Below are positions 44,601 to 50,911 of a stretch of 50,911 nucleotides of DNA, in pieces. Where the stretch lies: NCBI RefSeq assembly GCF_927797785.1, contig NZ_CAKMLL010000034.1, positions 1 through 50,911 of the forward strand, in the 5' to 3' direction. The translations under genes were made by a program, and so were the position numbers. Under the pieces are notes generated by a model. That model was not told the DNA's origin, did no database searches, and saw nothing but the letters and a program-made list of their open reading frames with translations. The DNA is from Candidatus Nitrotoga sp. BS (GTDB lineage: Bacteria; Pseudomonadota; Gammaproteobacteria; Burkholderiales; Gallionellaceae). Position 1 is the stretch's first letter, and each line of letters starts with the position of its first letter.

Positions 44601-45600
44601 GTGACTCTCTTGAACCACTATTAGGAACAGACTGCAGAAGCTTAGAAAGCTCTCCCTGATCTTGATCATCGCTAATAAGTGACAAGCGGGTCTCCAACCA
44701 TCCAATTAAGTATCGCTCTTCTTCTTCCATTAGCAAATGAGCTTTTTCGAACACAGTACATGCTTCCAATTTTTTATTTTGTATCAGTTCTACTCTCGCA
44801 GACTGATAGTGGAATTCGGCTTCCTCATGTGCATTTTTATCTACACTGGCGAGTGGAGTTAGAAGCTTGATTGCCCCTTGGTCATCACTATGTTCTAGTT
44901 TTTCATGAACTGCTTTGAGCTGATGGGCCACACTTCCCTCAGGAGAAGTCAGCCAAGGGAATTGAGACCCTGACAGGGTTGAATCGAGGAACGTCTCGCC
45001 ACTAATTAATCTATCCCTGATCCCTTTATAAACTTCGCTTTCTCTACCTGGAGATTTTTGGCTAATAACAGTGTGCAAAACATCTGAAGCCCTAAGCTTT
45101 TTTACCTGTATGAGCAGGTACTCTAATATCTTGTCATGAGATTTTTCCGTTAGCAGGTTACTAATCGGGACGTGGAATGTGTGTTCCTGCTGAGCCGATG
45201 AAAAATATTCTTCATCCCCTAGTTTTTCCTTGATCTCATCATGAACCCACTGAAAATATACAGGACATTTCCTCGGGTCATTGTCAGCAGACAGATCAGC
45301 ATACAATAAAAGAATTGGTTCAGTTGTATTGCAATAGAAATTCAAAGTAGTTGTTTTTAATGGAACATCAATCAGCCCTTTCTTGCTGACCTTAGTATTT
45401 TCACTCCCTTTCAACTGACCTCTAAACGGAACTATCACAGAACCCGCATTTGTTATTTGGAAGTGATAATCAAAACCAACATCACAATCGCCATCTAATG
45501 CAATTTTCTGCCAAGTCAGCGGCTGATTTGCACTAAGTGCTTTTTGGGCATATCTACCTATGCGCTGTGAGGCACCTACTTTGGGGTATTCAGGTTCCAT
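41638..45600 (-). CDS. DUF4365-TPR-PIN-like protein (candidate defence protein)
   Basis: This 1320-residue cytoplasmic protein has no signal or membrane helix. Residues about 10-165 resemble DUF4365, a PD-(D/E)XK nuclease-like domain: GDCDVGFDYHFQI with Asp44, then FRGQLKGSEN with Gln62 and Lys64 as the (E/Q)xK part, and LLLYADLS and FQWVHDEI as later strands and helices. Residues about 210-900 are helical repeats of TPR type (for example RFHVLRAFALDKKGNVAGAL). Residues about 955-1115 look like a PIN-type nuclease: LLDLPTLLLLEDLELLG (Asp957), VPKFVIAEL (Glu989), LLYSDDAVFRMYL (Asp1056, Asp1057). Two nuclease-like ends joined by a sensor-like array suggest a defence or toxin role, which is inference. 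Base composition is more AT-rich than the housekeeping block. No clear ribosome site is visible. Confidence 0.75.
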   Translation of the reverse strand: MEPEYPKVGASQRIGRYAQKALSANQPLTWQKIALDGDCDVGFDYHFQITNAGSVIVPFRGQLKGSENTKVSKKGLIDVPLKTTTLNFYCNTTEPILLLYADLSADNDPRKCPVYFQWVHDEIKEKLGDEEYFSSAQQEHTFHVPISNLLTEKSHDKILEYLLIQVKKLRASDVLHTVISQKSPGRESEVYKGIRDRLISGETFLDSTLSGSQFPWLTSPEGSVAHQLKAVHEKLEHSDDQGAIKLLTPLASVDKNAHEEAEFHYQSARVELIQNKKLEACTVFEKAHLLMEEEERYLIGWLETRLSLISDDQDQGELSKLLQSVPNSGSRESLYLRSVILSLLGSYADALQCLDGMVLKDAAVAKAKVYLLQGDWIGLEGTCTSSIEKGGLRERDERLLRMFLSRAQFIQAFDLVGKPYPLRIPTYGTPRMKINKVLETWSTLTVVLGQMKQAGWPIAVEYLLDMVAITAQVLEKQYEVLPLIKDLAKSRPYLHAVNEALGQLAITSGDRITALEAFERLPEDEEVLCKRTLANYELKNKDKVIELGERLLPYNGESDLYPSCMCVAALSSDDVIHPGKRELFLTRLNQEPKWHDALAVAKFVIDSSDSLKFTEALDNLRQAHNKYPESVTVSSHLFMVLDATKKDEANECIELAKAIRTHRLLGLDENLHLGQAFITSGRWDESIQLADQALLKYGDQTRFHVLRAFALDKKGNVAGALESLNTVLKADGYDATAYEQYISIASRCGLFEEAKELVRKHYQQSTLREDKLDALKLLFNLEYKINPGSNSLKGIADQLGKLVQRDIEEEEGLYLQLFFAATLSTKEDEVDQDEARLFQERLRKFSEQFSDSRLLRQVEVPKDGEGILKKLRELTGMTPEIIANLERNERKLQSGEMSAPFIWRPRLLPNIRDVAHLWEVAKSSKKDARQYHLLLLAEVDRVPVDLSDGSQKLPLLDLPTLLLLEDLELLGKVITLFGRIAVPKFVIAELTSLSHPFTGTFNIALIDRVLERLRNNLSQVIQPGNLSKAILSGGPIAKTNEFLEICKTGDYLLYSDDAVFRMYLTHETPKTTSICSLDVLQALETQGHFSCGDVAKTLAQLCRWNVGIVVQQKYFLAAIPPEIVSYSESTIILGMLKSADDFMALAKGVWDFKLNYEGLVRHIAYLLSYLSREGTERVEIVAAIWQLWAEKVQFNEKLGAPPEMHLANSLVLAGSFMRGCKKESMERLWSVYRDAVEKVLGVSSNEKSMKKALLDVAILSAEIANANAKVAQTKSSSGIETSEIGGVIIETLSSGLVEGTQDYDDFMKAYSDKRIELATN

Positions 45601-45671
45601 CTAGCTAAGTCTTATAATTGTATGGTGTATGATTAAAATGTACCGGACTCGAATTGTTTTTGCTGATAAAG

Positions 45672-45989
45672 CTACGCAGTCAGCAATTCTTTCTTCAGCG
45701 GCTTGATGTTGGCCAGCTTCTCCGGATGCTGTTGCACGTCCCATAGATCAACAGCCTGCTGCATGCGCAACTAGCTTTCGGGTGTCGTGTTGAGCAATTT
45801 GGCGACGCGCAGCGCCATCTCCGGCGTGACTCCGCGCTTCTCATGCAGCAGTTCCGACAAGGTGAGCCGGGACACGCCGAGGCGTTGGGCTAGCTCGGTC
45901 TGTGTCATTTCCAGCGTGGGCAGCACATCTTCGCGCAGGATCGCGCCCGGATGAGTGGGGCGACGGTTGGGATTTCGTAGTGACTTCAT
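45672..45989 (-). pseudogene. higA: higA-type antitoxin with amber stop
   Basis: The first 72 codons encode a HigA antitoxin (RRPTHPGAILREDVLPTLEM, then TQTELAQRLGVSRLTLSELL). A TAG at 45771-45773 stands where the family has Trp (TTPES-W-LRMQQAVDLWDVQ). Past the stop the same frame continues with normal family sequence to the TAG at 45672-45674. A single TGG to TAG change explains it. The helix-turn-helix is complete, so the shortened protein may still bind DNA. Only the last six or so codons (NLKDYH) of its higB remain at 45990-46014. Confidence 0.85.
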
Positions 45990-46039
45990 CAGTGATAGTC
46001 CTTCAGGTTAAGAATGATAGTCCGCGCTTTCGTATTGAC

Positions 46040-46453
46040 TCACTTCAGCACTACATCACAAAAGGCGGCTGGGGTGATAATTCTGGTTCGTTCAATATGA
46101 CCACGTTGCGATAAGCCAGCGCGGCGATCACCTGTCACCAAATAATCTGCATCGCCCTGCAGTGCCATCGCCAATAAAAACGAATCGTCGGGGTCCTCGG
46201 CTTCAGTGGTGATGGTCAGTTTTTCCAGCACGATGCCACGCTGCAAGTTGTTGAGCATAGTGCCCACTTTTGAGGGCTGTAAAACGGCTTTAAATTTTGG
46301 ATAGTGGCTGGCTCGGCGAATTTCTTCCAATTGTGTTTGCGAGGTCACCACCTCAAATCGCGCCGCACGCCAGGCACGATAAATTGCATCAGGAACACCA
46401 TGAGGAGATATAAGCGCACTGAACAGAATGTTTGTGTCCAGAACGACGCGCAT
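46040..46453 (-). CDS. PIN-domain toxin (VapC-like, TIGR00305 type)
   Basis: This 137-residue putative RNase has the PIN acidic residues: MRVVLDTNILFSALIS (Asp6), QTQLEEIRRA (Glu), DPDDSFLLAMALQG (Asp) and ADYLVTGDRR (Asp). This matches the putative toxin component of PIN family TIGR00305. It would cut RNA. Its start overlaps the end of the antitoxin gene by one base. Confidence 0.92.
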   Translation of the reverse strand: MRVVLDTNILFSALISPHGVPDAIYRAWRAARFEVVTSQTQLEEIRRASHYPKFKAVLQPSKVGTMLNNLQRGIVLEKLTITTEAEDPDDSFLLAMALQGDADYLVTGDRRAGLSQRGHIERTRIITPAAFCDVVLK

Positions 46454-46692
46454 CAGCGTTTACGCGCCCAGGTTAAAGCCTCGTCAACCATTGATGTTAT
46501 GTCAGCTTCGCTCACGTTATTGTTGCTGGTTTTCGCTTGTTCGGCTGTCAGCTCTAAAATATGTGCCTGTACTGCTTCCTCAATAAAGCGTGATAAATCT
46601 CCTTTTTTGCCTCCTCCCTGGCTAGCGAGAAACATGCGAAGAGATCGATCTGTGTCGGCTGAGACAGCAACATTCCAGCGAGTCATATTCAT
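46453..46692 (-). CDS. Ribbon-helix-helix antitoxin
   Basis: This 79-residue antitoxin starts MNMTRWNVAVSADTDRSLRM with the RHH beta-strand, followed by GDLSRFIEEAVQAHIL (helices). It ends in a charged tail VDEALTWARKR expected to bind the PIN toxin. AAGGATC lies upstream of the ATG at 46692. It is the first gene of the pair. Confidence 0.9.
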   Translation of the reverse strand: MNMTRWNVAVSADTDRSLRMFLASQGGGKKGDLSRFIEEAVQAHILELTAEQAKTSNNNVSEADITSMVDEALTWARKR

Positions 46693-46797
46693 GGTGATCC
46701 TTATTTATCGGTGTTTGTGTGTTTATACGCCAACATTTTAGACGATGCAATAGTGAGTTTGATTTAATTAATTATTTAATATAATCAAATAGATGAT

Positions 46798-46953
46798 TCA
46801 ATTTTTGAAAAATAGTCTGGATACATCCGCGCGTGCGGCCAACTCTCTGACAGTCATTTTGTGTTCAATACGAACAACGCGAATCATCATCCCAAGCAAA
46901 GCGAAGGACTCTTTGGCGTAGCGAGAATAAGCACGAGAGATTGGCTTTGTCAT
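46798..46953 (-). pseudogene. Truncated HTH (HipB-like) antitoxin gene
   Basis: The first 45 residues, with SRYAKESFALLGMMIRVVRI and MTVRELAARADVSR, match the N-terminal half of XRE regulators found in HipA-type modules. The frame then runs into unrelated sequence and stops at TGA 46798-46800, losing the recognition helix and the rest. A palindrome just upstream probably was its operator. Confidence 0.72.
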
Positions 46954-46964
46954 ACAAGTTACTC

Positions 46965-47001
46965 ATAAATAAGTCCTGATGTAATCTTAGGACTTGTTTA
47001 T
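46965..47001. promoter_or_regulatory. Operator-like palindrome
   Basis: Arms ATAAATAAGTCCT (46965-46977) and AGGACTTGTTTAT (46989-47001) match as inverted repeats at 12 of 13 positions with an 11-bp spacer. It lies 11 bp upstream of the truncated HTH gene start, where autorepressing antitoxins bind. Confidence 0.6.
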
Positions 47002-47059
47002 GGTCAATATAGCGTGCACGCATAGCGCTATTTCAAAGGGCAAGCTTCGAATTCCTCGC

Positions 47060-48481
47060 CTACAGCGCCTGCACCTTAACCGTCTTGCCCTTCACCTTGC
47101 CCGCCGTCAATTTGCGCACGGCTTCGTGGGCAATGTTTCGATCCACGGCGACGTAGGTGGAGAACTCGGTGACGGCGATCTTGCCGACTTGTTCGCGGGT
47201 ATAACCCGCATCACCGGTGAGCGCGCCCAACACATCGCCTGCGCGTATTTTCTCTTTGCGCCCGCCGAGTATTTGCAGCGTGATCATTGGCGGCACCAGC
47301 GGGGACTGATCGTCTTCTTTCAATTCGTCCAGCTCGTGCCACTCCGGTACGATGCGCATCGATTTGGCGATGGTGATGATGCGGTTGCGATCCGCCGGTC
47401 CGCACAGTGTCAATGCCCAGCCGTTCTGGTCGGCTCGCCCGGTGCGGCCGATGCGATGTAGATGGATTTCGGGGTCGGGCGTGACATCGACGTTGATGAC
47501 CATTTCGAGCTTGTCGATATCCAGTCCGCGTGCGGCGACGTCGGTTGCCACCAATACAGTACAGCTGCGGTTGGCAAACTGGATCAGCACCTGGTCGCGC
47601 TCACGCTGTTCCATATCGCCGTTCAGGGTCAGCGCCTTGATACCTTGGGCATACAGCGCTTCGAGCAGCGAGCGGCATTGCTGCTTGGTGTTGCAGAAGG
47701 CCAGAGTGCTGACCGGGCGGTAGTGTTTCAACAGCACCGCGACTGCTTGCAGGCGCTGTGCCTCTTCGACTTTATAAAATCGCTGGCGTATTTTGGTTTC
47801 CTCATGTTGCTCCAACAGCTTCACTTCTTGCGGTGTACGCATAAACTGGCGCGCCAGCCGCGTTATGCCGTCGGGGTAGGTCGCCGAGAACAGCAGCGTC
47901 TGGCGCTCTGCCGGGCAACGCTTCGCGACGTACGCGATGTCTTCGTAAAAACCCATGTCGAGCATGCGATCCGCTTCATCCAGCACCAGTGTGTTGAGCG
48001 CTTCGAGGTTCAGCGTGCCGCGCTCCATGTGGTCCATGATGCGTCCCGGCGTTCCGACCACGATGTGCGCGCCGTGTTCCAGGCTGGAGATCTGCGGGCG
48101 CATAGTCGAGCCGCCGCACAGCGTCAGTATCTTGATGTTGTCGGCAGAGCGCGCCAGCCGGCGTATTTCCTGGGTGACCTGGTCAGCCAACTCGCGCGTG
48201 GGGCAAAGCACCATCGCCTGCACCGAAAAGCGGCGCGGGTTGAGTTTGGTGAGCAGGGCCAGAGCAAATGCCGCCGTTTTGCCGCTGCCAGTTTTTGCTT
48301 GCGCGATAAGGTCGTGTCCCGCTAACGTTATCGGCAGGCTGGCGGCCTGTATCGGTGTCATCGCCAGGTAGCCGAGTTGCTGCAGGGTCGCCTGCATCGC
48401 GGGCGCCAGCGGCAGCCCGTTGAACGAATTGCCGGTGCTGTCTGTGGAGTTTGGTGAGGTGTTGCTTGGTTGGGTAGTCAT
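47060..48481 (-). CDS. dbpA: ATP-dependent RNA helicase DbpA
   Basis: This DEAD-box helicase acts on 23S rRNA during large-subunit assembly. From the ATG at 48481 it has 473 residues (E. coli 457). Motifs run Q motif MTPIQAAS, I AQAKTGSGKT, Ia PTRELADQV, II DEADRMLDMGF, III SATY, V ATDVAARGLD, VI HRIGRTGRA. The C-terminal RNA-binding domain (TLQILGGRKEKIRAGDVLGA to the end) is specific to DbpA. AGGATC precedes 48481; the frame is open to 48514 with another ATG at 48496, so the start is not certain. It stands alone. Confidence 0.94.
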   Translation of the reverse strand: MTTQPSNTSPNSTDSTGNSFNGLPLAPAMQATLQQLGYLAMTPIQAASLPITLAGHDLIAQAKTGSGKTAAFALALLTKLNPRRFSVQAMVLCPTRELADQVTQEIRRLARSADNIKILTLCGGSTMRPQISSLEHGAHIVVGTPGRIMDHMERGTLNLEALNTLVLDEADRMLDMGFYEDIAYVAKRCPAERQTLLFSATYPDGITRLARQFMRTPQEVKLLEQHEETKIRQRFYKVEEAQRLQAVAVLLKHYRPVSTLAFCNTKQQCRSLLEALYAQGIKALTLNGDMEQRERDQVLIQFANRSCTVLVATDVAARGLDIDKLEMVINVDVTPDPEIHLHRIGRTGRADQNGWALTLCGPADRNRIITIAKSMRIVPEWHELDELKEDDQSPLVPPMITLQILGGRKEKIRAGDVLGALTGDAGYTREQVGKIAVTEFSTYVAVDRNIAHEAVRKLTAGKVKGKTVKVQAL

Positions 48482-48558
48482 ATTTTGATCCTGCATTTTG
48501 CAGCGCAATTGCATCGCGTTTTAAGGTGAGCGCCGATGTTCCCGTTGGCGATCACGAT

Positions 48559-49050
48559 TCAGGTCTTGCGCCGCTTGGATGGAAACGGCTTGCCCTTGAA
48601 ATTAGCCAGTTCCTTGGTGGGTATCCAGACCGCCTTGGGTTTGTCTCTCAGCAAGTTTCTGCCCGCAGTTTTTTTGCCCGCCCGAAACGCTGCTATAGCG
48701 GCAAGGAGCTGATCGGATGGTATCAGGATGGCCGCGTGCTCGCCCTTGCGGTGGTAGTTGGCGAGATGCTCTTTGAGGCGAAACAACTTCTTTTCCGTGT
48801 CGTCATTCTTGCGCTGGCTGGTCATCATTTCCTGCGCATCGGCCGAGAGCGTATAGTCGCCTTCAATCTCTATAACCAGGCCGTATGCCGACATCCGGGC
48901 GAAGGCGTCTGATAATTTATTCCCGGAAGGGATCGCATCATGTGCCAGATCAATTGCCGTAATGATCTCCGTCAGGTCAGCAGGCCGCCGCTTCGCCGCG
49001 ACAGACAGGGACAATAAAAGAATCGCATCAACATCTTGGACTGGGTACAT
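48559..49050 (-). CDS. Conserved hypothetical protein
   Basis: This 163-residue soluble protein has no signal or membrane helix. The first 85 residues (DAILLLSLSVAAKRRPADLT, ITAIDLAHDAIPSGNKLSDA, YGLVIEIEGDYTLS) look like a winged-helix domain. The C-terminal end is very basic (RNLLRDKPKAVWIPTKE, PFPSKRRKT). I do not recognise the family. It is upstream of dbpA on the same strand, 77 bp away; the two may be co-transcribed. A nucleic-acid-binding role fits the charge but is inference. Confidence 0.6.
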   Translation of the reverse strand: MYPVQDVDAILLLSLSVAAKRRPADLTEIITAIDLAHDAIPSGNKLSDAFARMSAYGLVIEIEGDYTLSADAQEMMTSQRKNDDTEKKLFRLKEHLANYHRKGEHAAILIPSDQLLAAIAAFRAGKKTAGRNLLRDKPKAVWIPTKELANFKGKPFPSKRRKT

Positions 49051-49177
49051 CGGAACCTTTACTTAATAAATGAGCGCCAAAGCTGGTCGCGAGGGTGTGA
49101 GAACAATTGGGGGTAGGGCACGTTTTCTATTTTAAGCTTAAAAGGGCCAACAGCGGTTTTAAGTCGCCTCTAAAAAT

Positions 49178-49345
49178 TCAATTTTCTATATGAACTTCGA
49201 GACCAACATTCAAGCGTAAGCGAACTGCGCTGAAAATTGCAGCCAGATTATCCATGCTCGGATTGCCATTCTGGGAAAGCATTCTGTGCAAGCTCTTGCT
49301 GGGTTTGAAGGAACTCGCCGCACAACGAGCAAGTGGGACGACCAT
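49178..49345 (-). pseudogene. XRE antitoxin 3' fragment
   Basis: The minus strand reads PSKSLHRMLSQNGNPSMDNL and AAIFSAVRLRLNVGLEVH before the TGA at 49178-49180. This is the conserved C-terminal half of a family of HTH antitoxins. No start codon or N-terminal half is present; the frame upstream (PLARCAASSFK) ends without a plausible start. Confidence 0.65.
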
Positions 49346-49399
49346 CAATAAATAGATATGCAGGCATTAGGGCGGCTGGCTCCGTCCCCAGATGTTTTT

Positions 49400-49669
49400 T
49401 TAAGCGTCCGCTACCAGCGGGTAAGCAGCAGGGTTTCTGATGGATTCAACATCCAAATCCACATCCAGTTCCGGCCAGTACAAATGGTGGGGCTGCGGCA
49501 ACTCGACATTCATCAGCTTGCCGATTGGAGCTTGCGCGAACCATGGGAATTCACTGAACGGAACAAACAGCTCCTCGTCTCCAAGCAGAAGCCAGAAGCC
49601 ATGTCTTGAAACATTGGTAACTTCAGCTTCCAAAATGTCGTTGCCAAGCAACTCGGATGTCATATTCAT
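49400..49669 (-). CDS. DUF2442 protein
   Basis: This 89-residue DUF2442 protein contains VTNVSRHGFWLLLGDEEL, the signature FPWFAQAPIGKLMNVELPQP and the C-terminal HHLYWPELDVDLDVESIRNP. The start ATG 49669 is chosen for TGAGGA just upstream; the frame is open to a TTG at 49678. It overlaps the DUF4160 frame by 47 bp. DUF4160-DUF2442 pairs behave like TA modules in their distribution; which partner is toxic is not established here. Confidence 0.88.
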   Translation of the reverse strand: MNMTSELLGNDILEAEVTNVSRHGFWLLLGDEELFVPFSEFPWFAQAPIGKLMNVELPQPHHLYWPELDVDLDVESIRNPAAYPLVADA

Positions 49670-49856
49670 GTTCCTCAATAAGTGTTTGTGCTTGCTTTAA
49701 CGCCTTGCCACTCAAGCCGATGTTCTGCGCAATCTGCGGATCCAGCCAGAACTTTGCTTCCCCCTCCGCATGATTGACATGCACATGCAGATGAGCTTCT
49801 TCACGAGAAAAGAAAAAGAAGCGAAAGCCATACGCGCGGAAAATGGTTGGAGCTAT
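49623..49856 (-). pseudogene. DUF4160 gene with ATA in place of the start codon
   Basis: The frame from 49853 down encodes APTIFRAYGFRFFFFSREEA, LHVHVNHAEGEAKFWLDPQ and IAQNIGLSGKALKQAQ, ending VAWQRHFGS and TGA at 49623-49625. This is a full DUF4160 protein of 77 residues. The codon at the family's Met position (49854-49856) is ATA and no ATG, GTG or TTG lies nearby in frame. The gene is therefore silent or poorly translated from a rare start. It lies just upstream of, and overlaps, the DUF2442 gene. Confidence 0.78.
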
Positions 49857-50352
49857 GCAGTTATCATAGCATTCGCAAGCTTTCAGGTGAAACCTGTAGC
49901 GGGATTGGTATGGTTGGATGCTGCGTGTCTAGACCTCGGTTTTTAAAATGCATGATTATCAGTTCTAACATTCCAAACAGCTCGGTAGATTGGGTTGAAT
50001 GAAATGAAGCCCAACATCTCTCACTCCCGCACCAACCTACGCCATGCTCGTATTTCCTGCAAAAGTTTGCGCACCGCCGTAGGGATTGCAGTTTGCAACG
50101 CATCATCCACATTCAGCTACACTCTGCATGGCTCCTAAATTTGCTTGGGTTTGTTAATTACTTGCAATAGATAAGGGGGACATGCAGCTTGAAATGTGTA
50201 AAAGTATGCGTGAATGTTTATAGTGCAATAGGGTATAACTGGGTCAGGGTAAATTTAAAGTTTCTGTTATGAAATCTTGCAATTATTCAATTCACTAAAT
50301 TTACTCTGACCCTCAGTTACCCCGCGCTTTGTGATTGATAAGGAACCAGTTC
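49857..50352. other. Intergenic region, no supported gene
   Basis: About 495 bp without a convincing gene; a minus-strand frame at 49864-50112 has unusual composition and no family match. The stretch holds one MITE-like inverted repeat (50236-50319) just upstream of the epimerase gene. Confidence 0.5.
50236..50319. repeat. MITE-like inverted repeat
   Basis: Left arm (50236-50257) begins TAACTGGGTCAGGG and ends AAATTTA; right arm (50296-50319) is its reverse complement apart from one mismatch and two extra bases. The spacer is 38 bp. The element could fold into a hairpin of about 22 bp. Confidence 0.65.
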
Positions 50353-50911
50353 ATGAAAATACTGATAACAGGCGGAACTGGGTTTATTGGCCAAACATTA
50401 TGCCCGGCATTACTTGCAGCGGGTCACACATTAACGGTTTATAGCCGCCACCCTGATAAAGTCAATGCCATATTTGGCGATCAAGTGACGCCACTCAAAT
50501 CCTTGAAGACACTATCCGAGTCTGATTATTTTGAAGCCATTATCAATCTTGCTGGCGCACCGATTTTTGGTAAACGCTGGACGGATGAGCGCAAACAAGT
50601 CCTTCTACATAGCCGCATTGATGTTACTCAGGATCTGGTGAAATTTATTGCGCGAGCACAAACTAAGCCTAGAGTTTTCTTGAGTGGCTCAGCAATTGGC
50701 TACTATGGTAACCAGGGCGATACCATACTCGATGAAACATCACCTGGCCAAGATGATTTTGGCCGCCAGCTTTGTGTCGAATGGGAAAACGAGGCAGTGA
50801 AAGCCAAGGAGCATGGTGTTCGAGTATGCCAATTACGCACAGGCCTGGTTATTGGCAAAAATGGCGGTTTCTTACAGCCGATGGTACTGCCGTTCAAATT
50901 AGGGTTGGGTG
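50353..50911 (+). CDS. TIGR01777-family epimerase (partial)
   Basis: This NAD(P)-binding SDR protein (YfcH/TIGR01777 type) runs off the window edge after 186 codons. The Rossmann motif is ILITGGTGFIGQTL at the N terminus, then INLAGAPIFGKRW (family signature), FLSGSAIGYYGN with the Tyr of the active site, and VCQLRTGLVIGKNGGFL. AAGGAACC precedes the ATG at 50353. The full protein is usually about 300 residues. Substrate unknown. Confidence 0.92.
   Translation, partial: MKILITGGTGFIGQTLCPALLAAGHTLTVYSRHPDKVNAIFGDQVTPLKSLKTLSESDYFEAIINLAGAPIFGKRWTDERKQVLLHSRIDVTQDLVKFIARAQTKPRVFLSGSAIGYYGNQGDTILDETSPGQDDFGRQLCVEWENEAVKAKEHGVRVCQLRTGLVIGKNGGFLQPMVLPFKLGLG

Noticed and set aside
47462-48325. 287-codon frame antisense to dbpA
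   Set aside because: All helicase motifs are on the other strand; this is a shadow frame.
49864-50112. 82-codon minus-strand frame
   Set aside because: Unusual composition, no ribosome site and no recognisable domain; it also overlaps the upstream part of the DUF4160 remnant.

Overview
The window looks like a chromosomal piece of a betaproteobacterium, probably Nitrosomonadales or a relative. The main reason is the conserved block TPR protein - lolB - ispE - tRNA-Gln - prs - rplY (Ctc-type L25) - pth - ychF at 5.06-11.81 kb, together with a clade I chlorite dismutase of the Dechloromonas/Azospira type. The family placement is inference; there is no rRNA gene or other marker to settle it.

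Layout. 0-1.7 kb: an IS481-family transposase gene and a scar in which an ISL3 fragment is joined to an IS30 fragment. The scar abuts the last codon of a three-gene ABC exporter operon of the GldA/GldF/GldG type (1.73-4.76 kb, minus strand). 5-11.8 kb: the housekeeping block (outer-membrane lipoprotein insertion, isoprenoid precursor synthesis, PRPP synthesis, translation). 12-21 kb: a small secreted protein of unknown function, then three tandem paralogues of secreted delta-60-repeat/DUF5648 proteins (minus strand) that share nearly identical ends and spacers. 21.5-27.6 kb: a minus-strand group with a GH26 glycosidase carrying three Ig-like repeats, periplasmic chlorite dismutase (cld), MsrA and MsrB with export signals, and an unknown lipoprotein. 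Cld plus exported MsrAB suggests a reactive-chlorine detoxification and repair neighbourhood. 27.7-35.2 kb: PatB/MalY-type C-S lyase, M18 aminopeptidase, a CIA30-family protein flanked by 72-bp direct repeats, MgtE, and a GH15 glucoamylase/trehalase-like enzyme.

35-50 kb is an accessory region. A 746-bp segment carrying an SLT-like lipoprotein gene is duplicated exactly 5500 bp apart. The copies bracket a DUF4398 lipoprotein, an OmpA-like protein and a cluster of toxin-antitoxin (TA) genes. Intact-looking TA pairs are relBE (38.4-38.9 kb), a Gp49-like toxin with an XRE antitoxin (39.8-40.4 kb), and a PIN toxin with a ribbon-helix-helix antitoxin (46.0-46.7 kb). Around them lie at least seven broken TA pieces: a frameshifted higB, a higA with an amber stop, truncated HTH genes, and fragments of relE, higB and higA. 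A DUF4160-DUF2442 pair has ATA where the DUF4160 start should be. In the middle sits a 1320-residue protein (41.6-45.6 kb) that I read as DUF4365 (PD-(D/E)XK-like) - long TPR array - PIN-like domain. This is the best candidate in the window for an undescribed, possibly anti-phage, single-gene system.

The window ends with dbpA, a small unknown protein, the DUF4160/DUF2442 pair and the start of a TIGR01777-type epimerase gene. REP-like hairpins around a GAGCTTGTCGAA core, repeated terminator-like hairpins and a MITE-like inverted repeat are scattered between genes.
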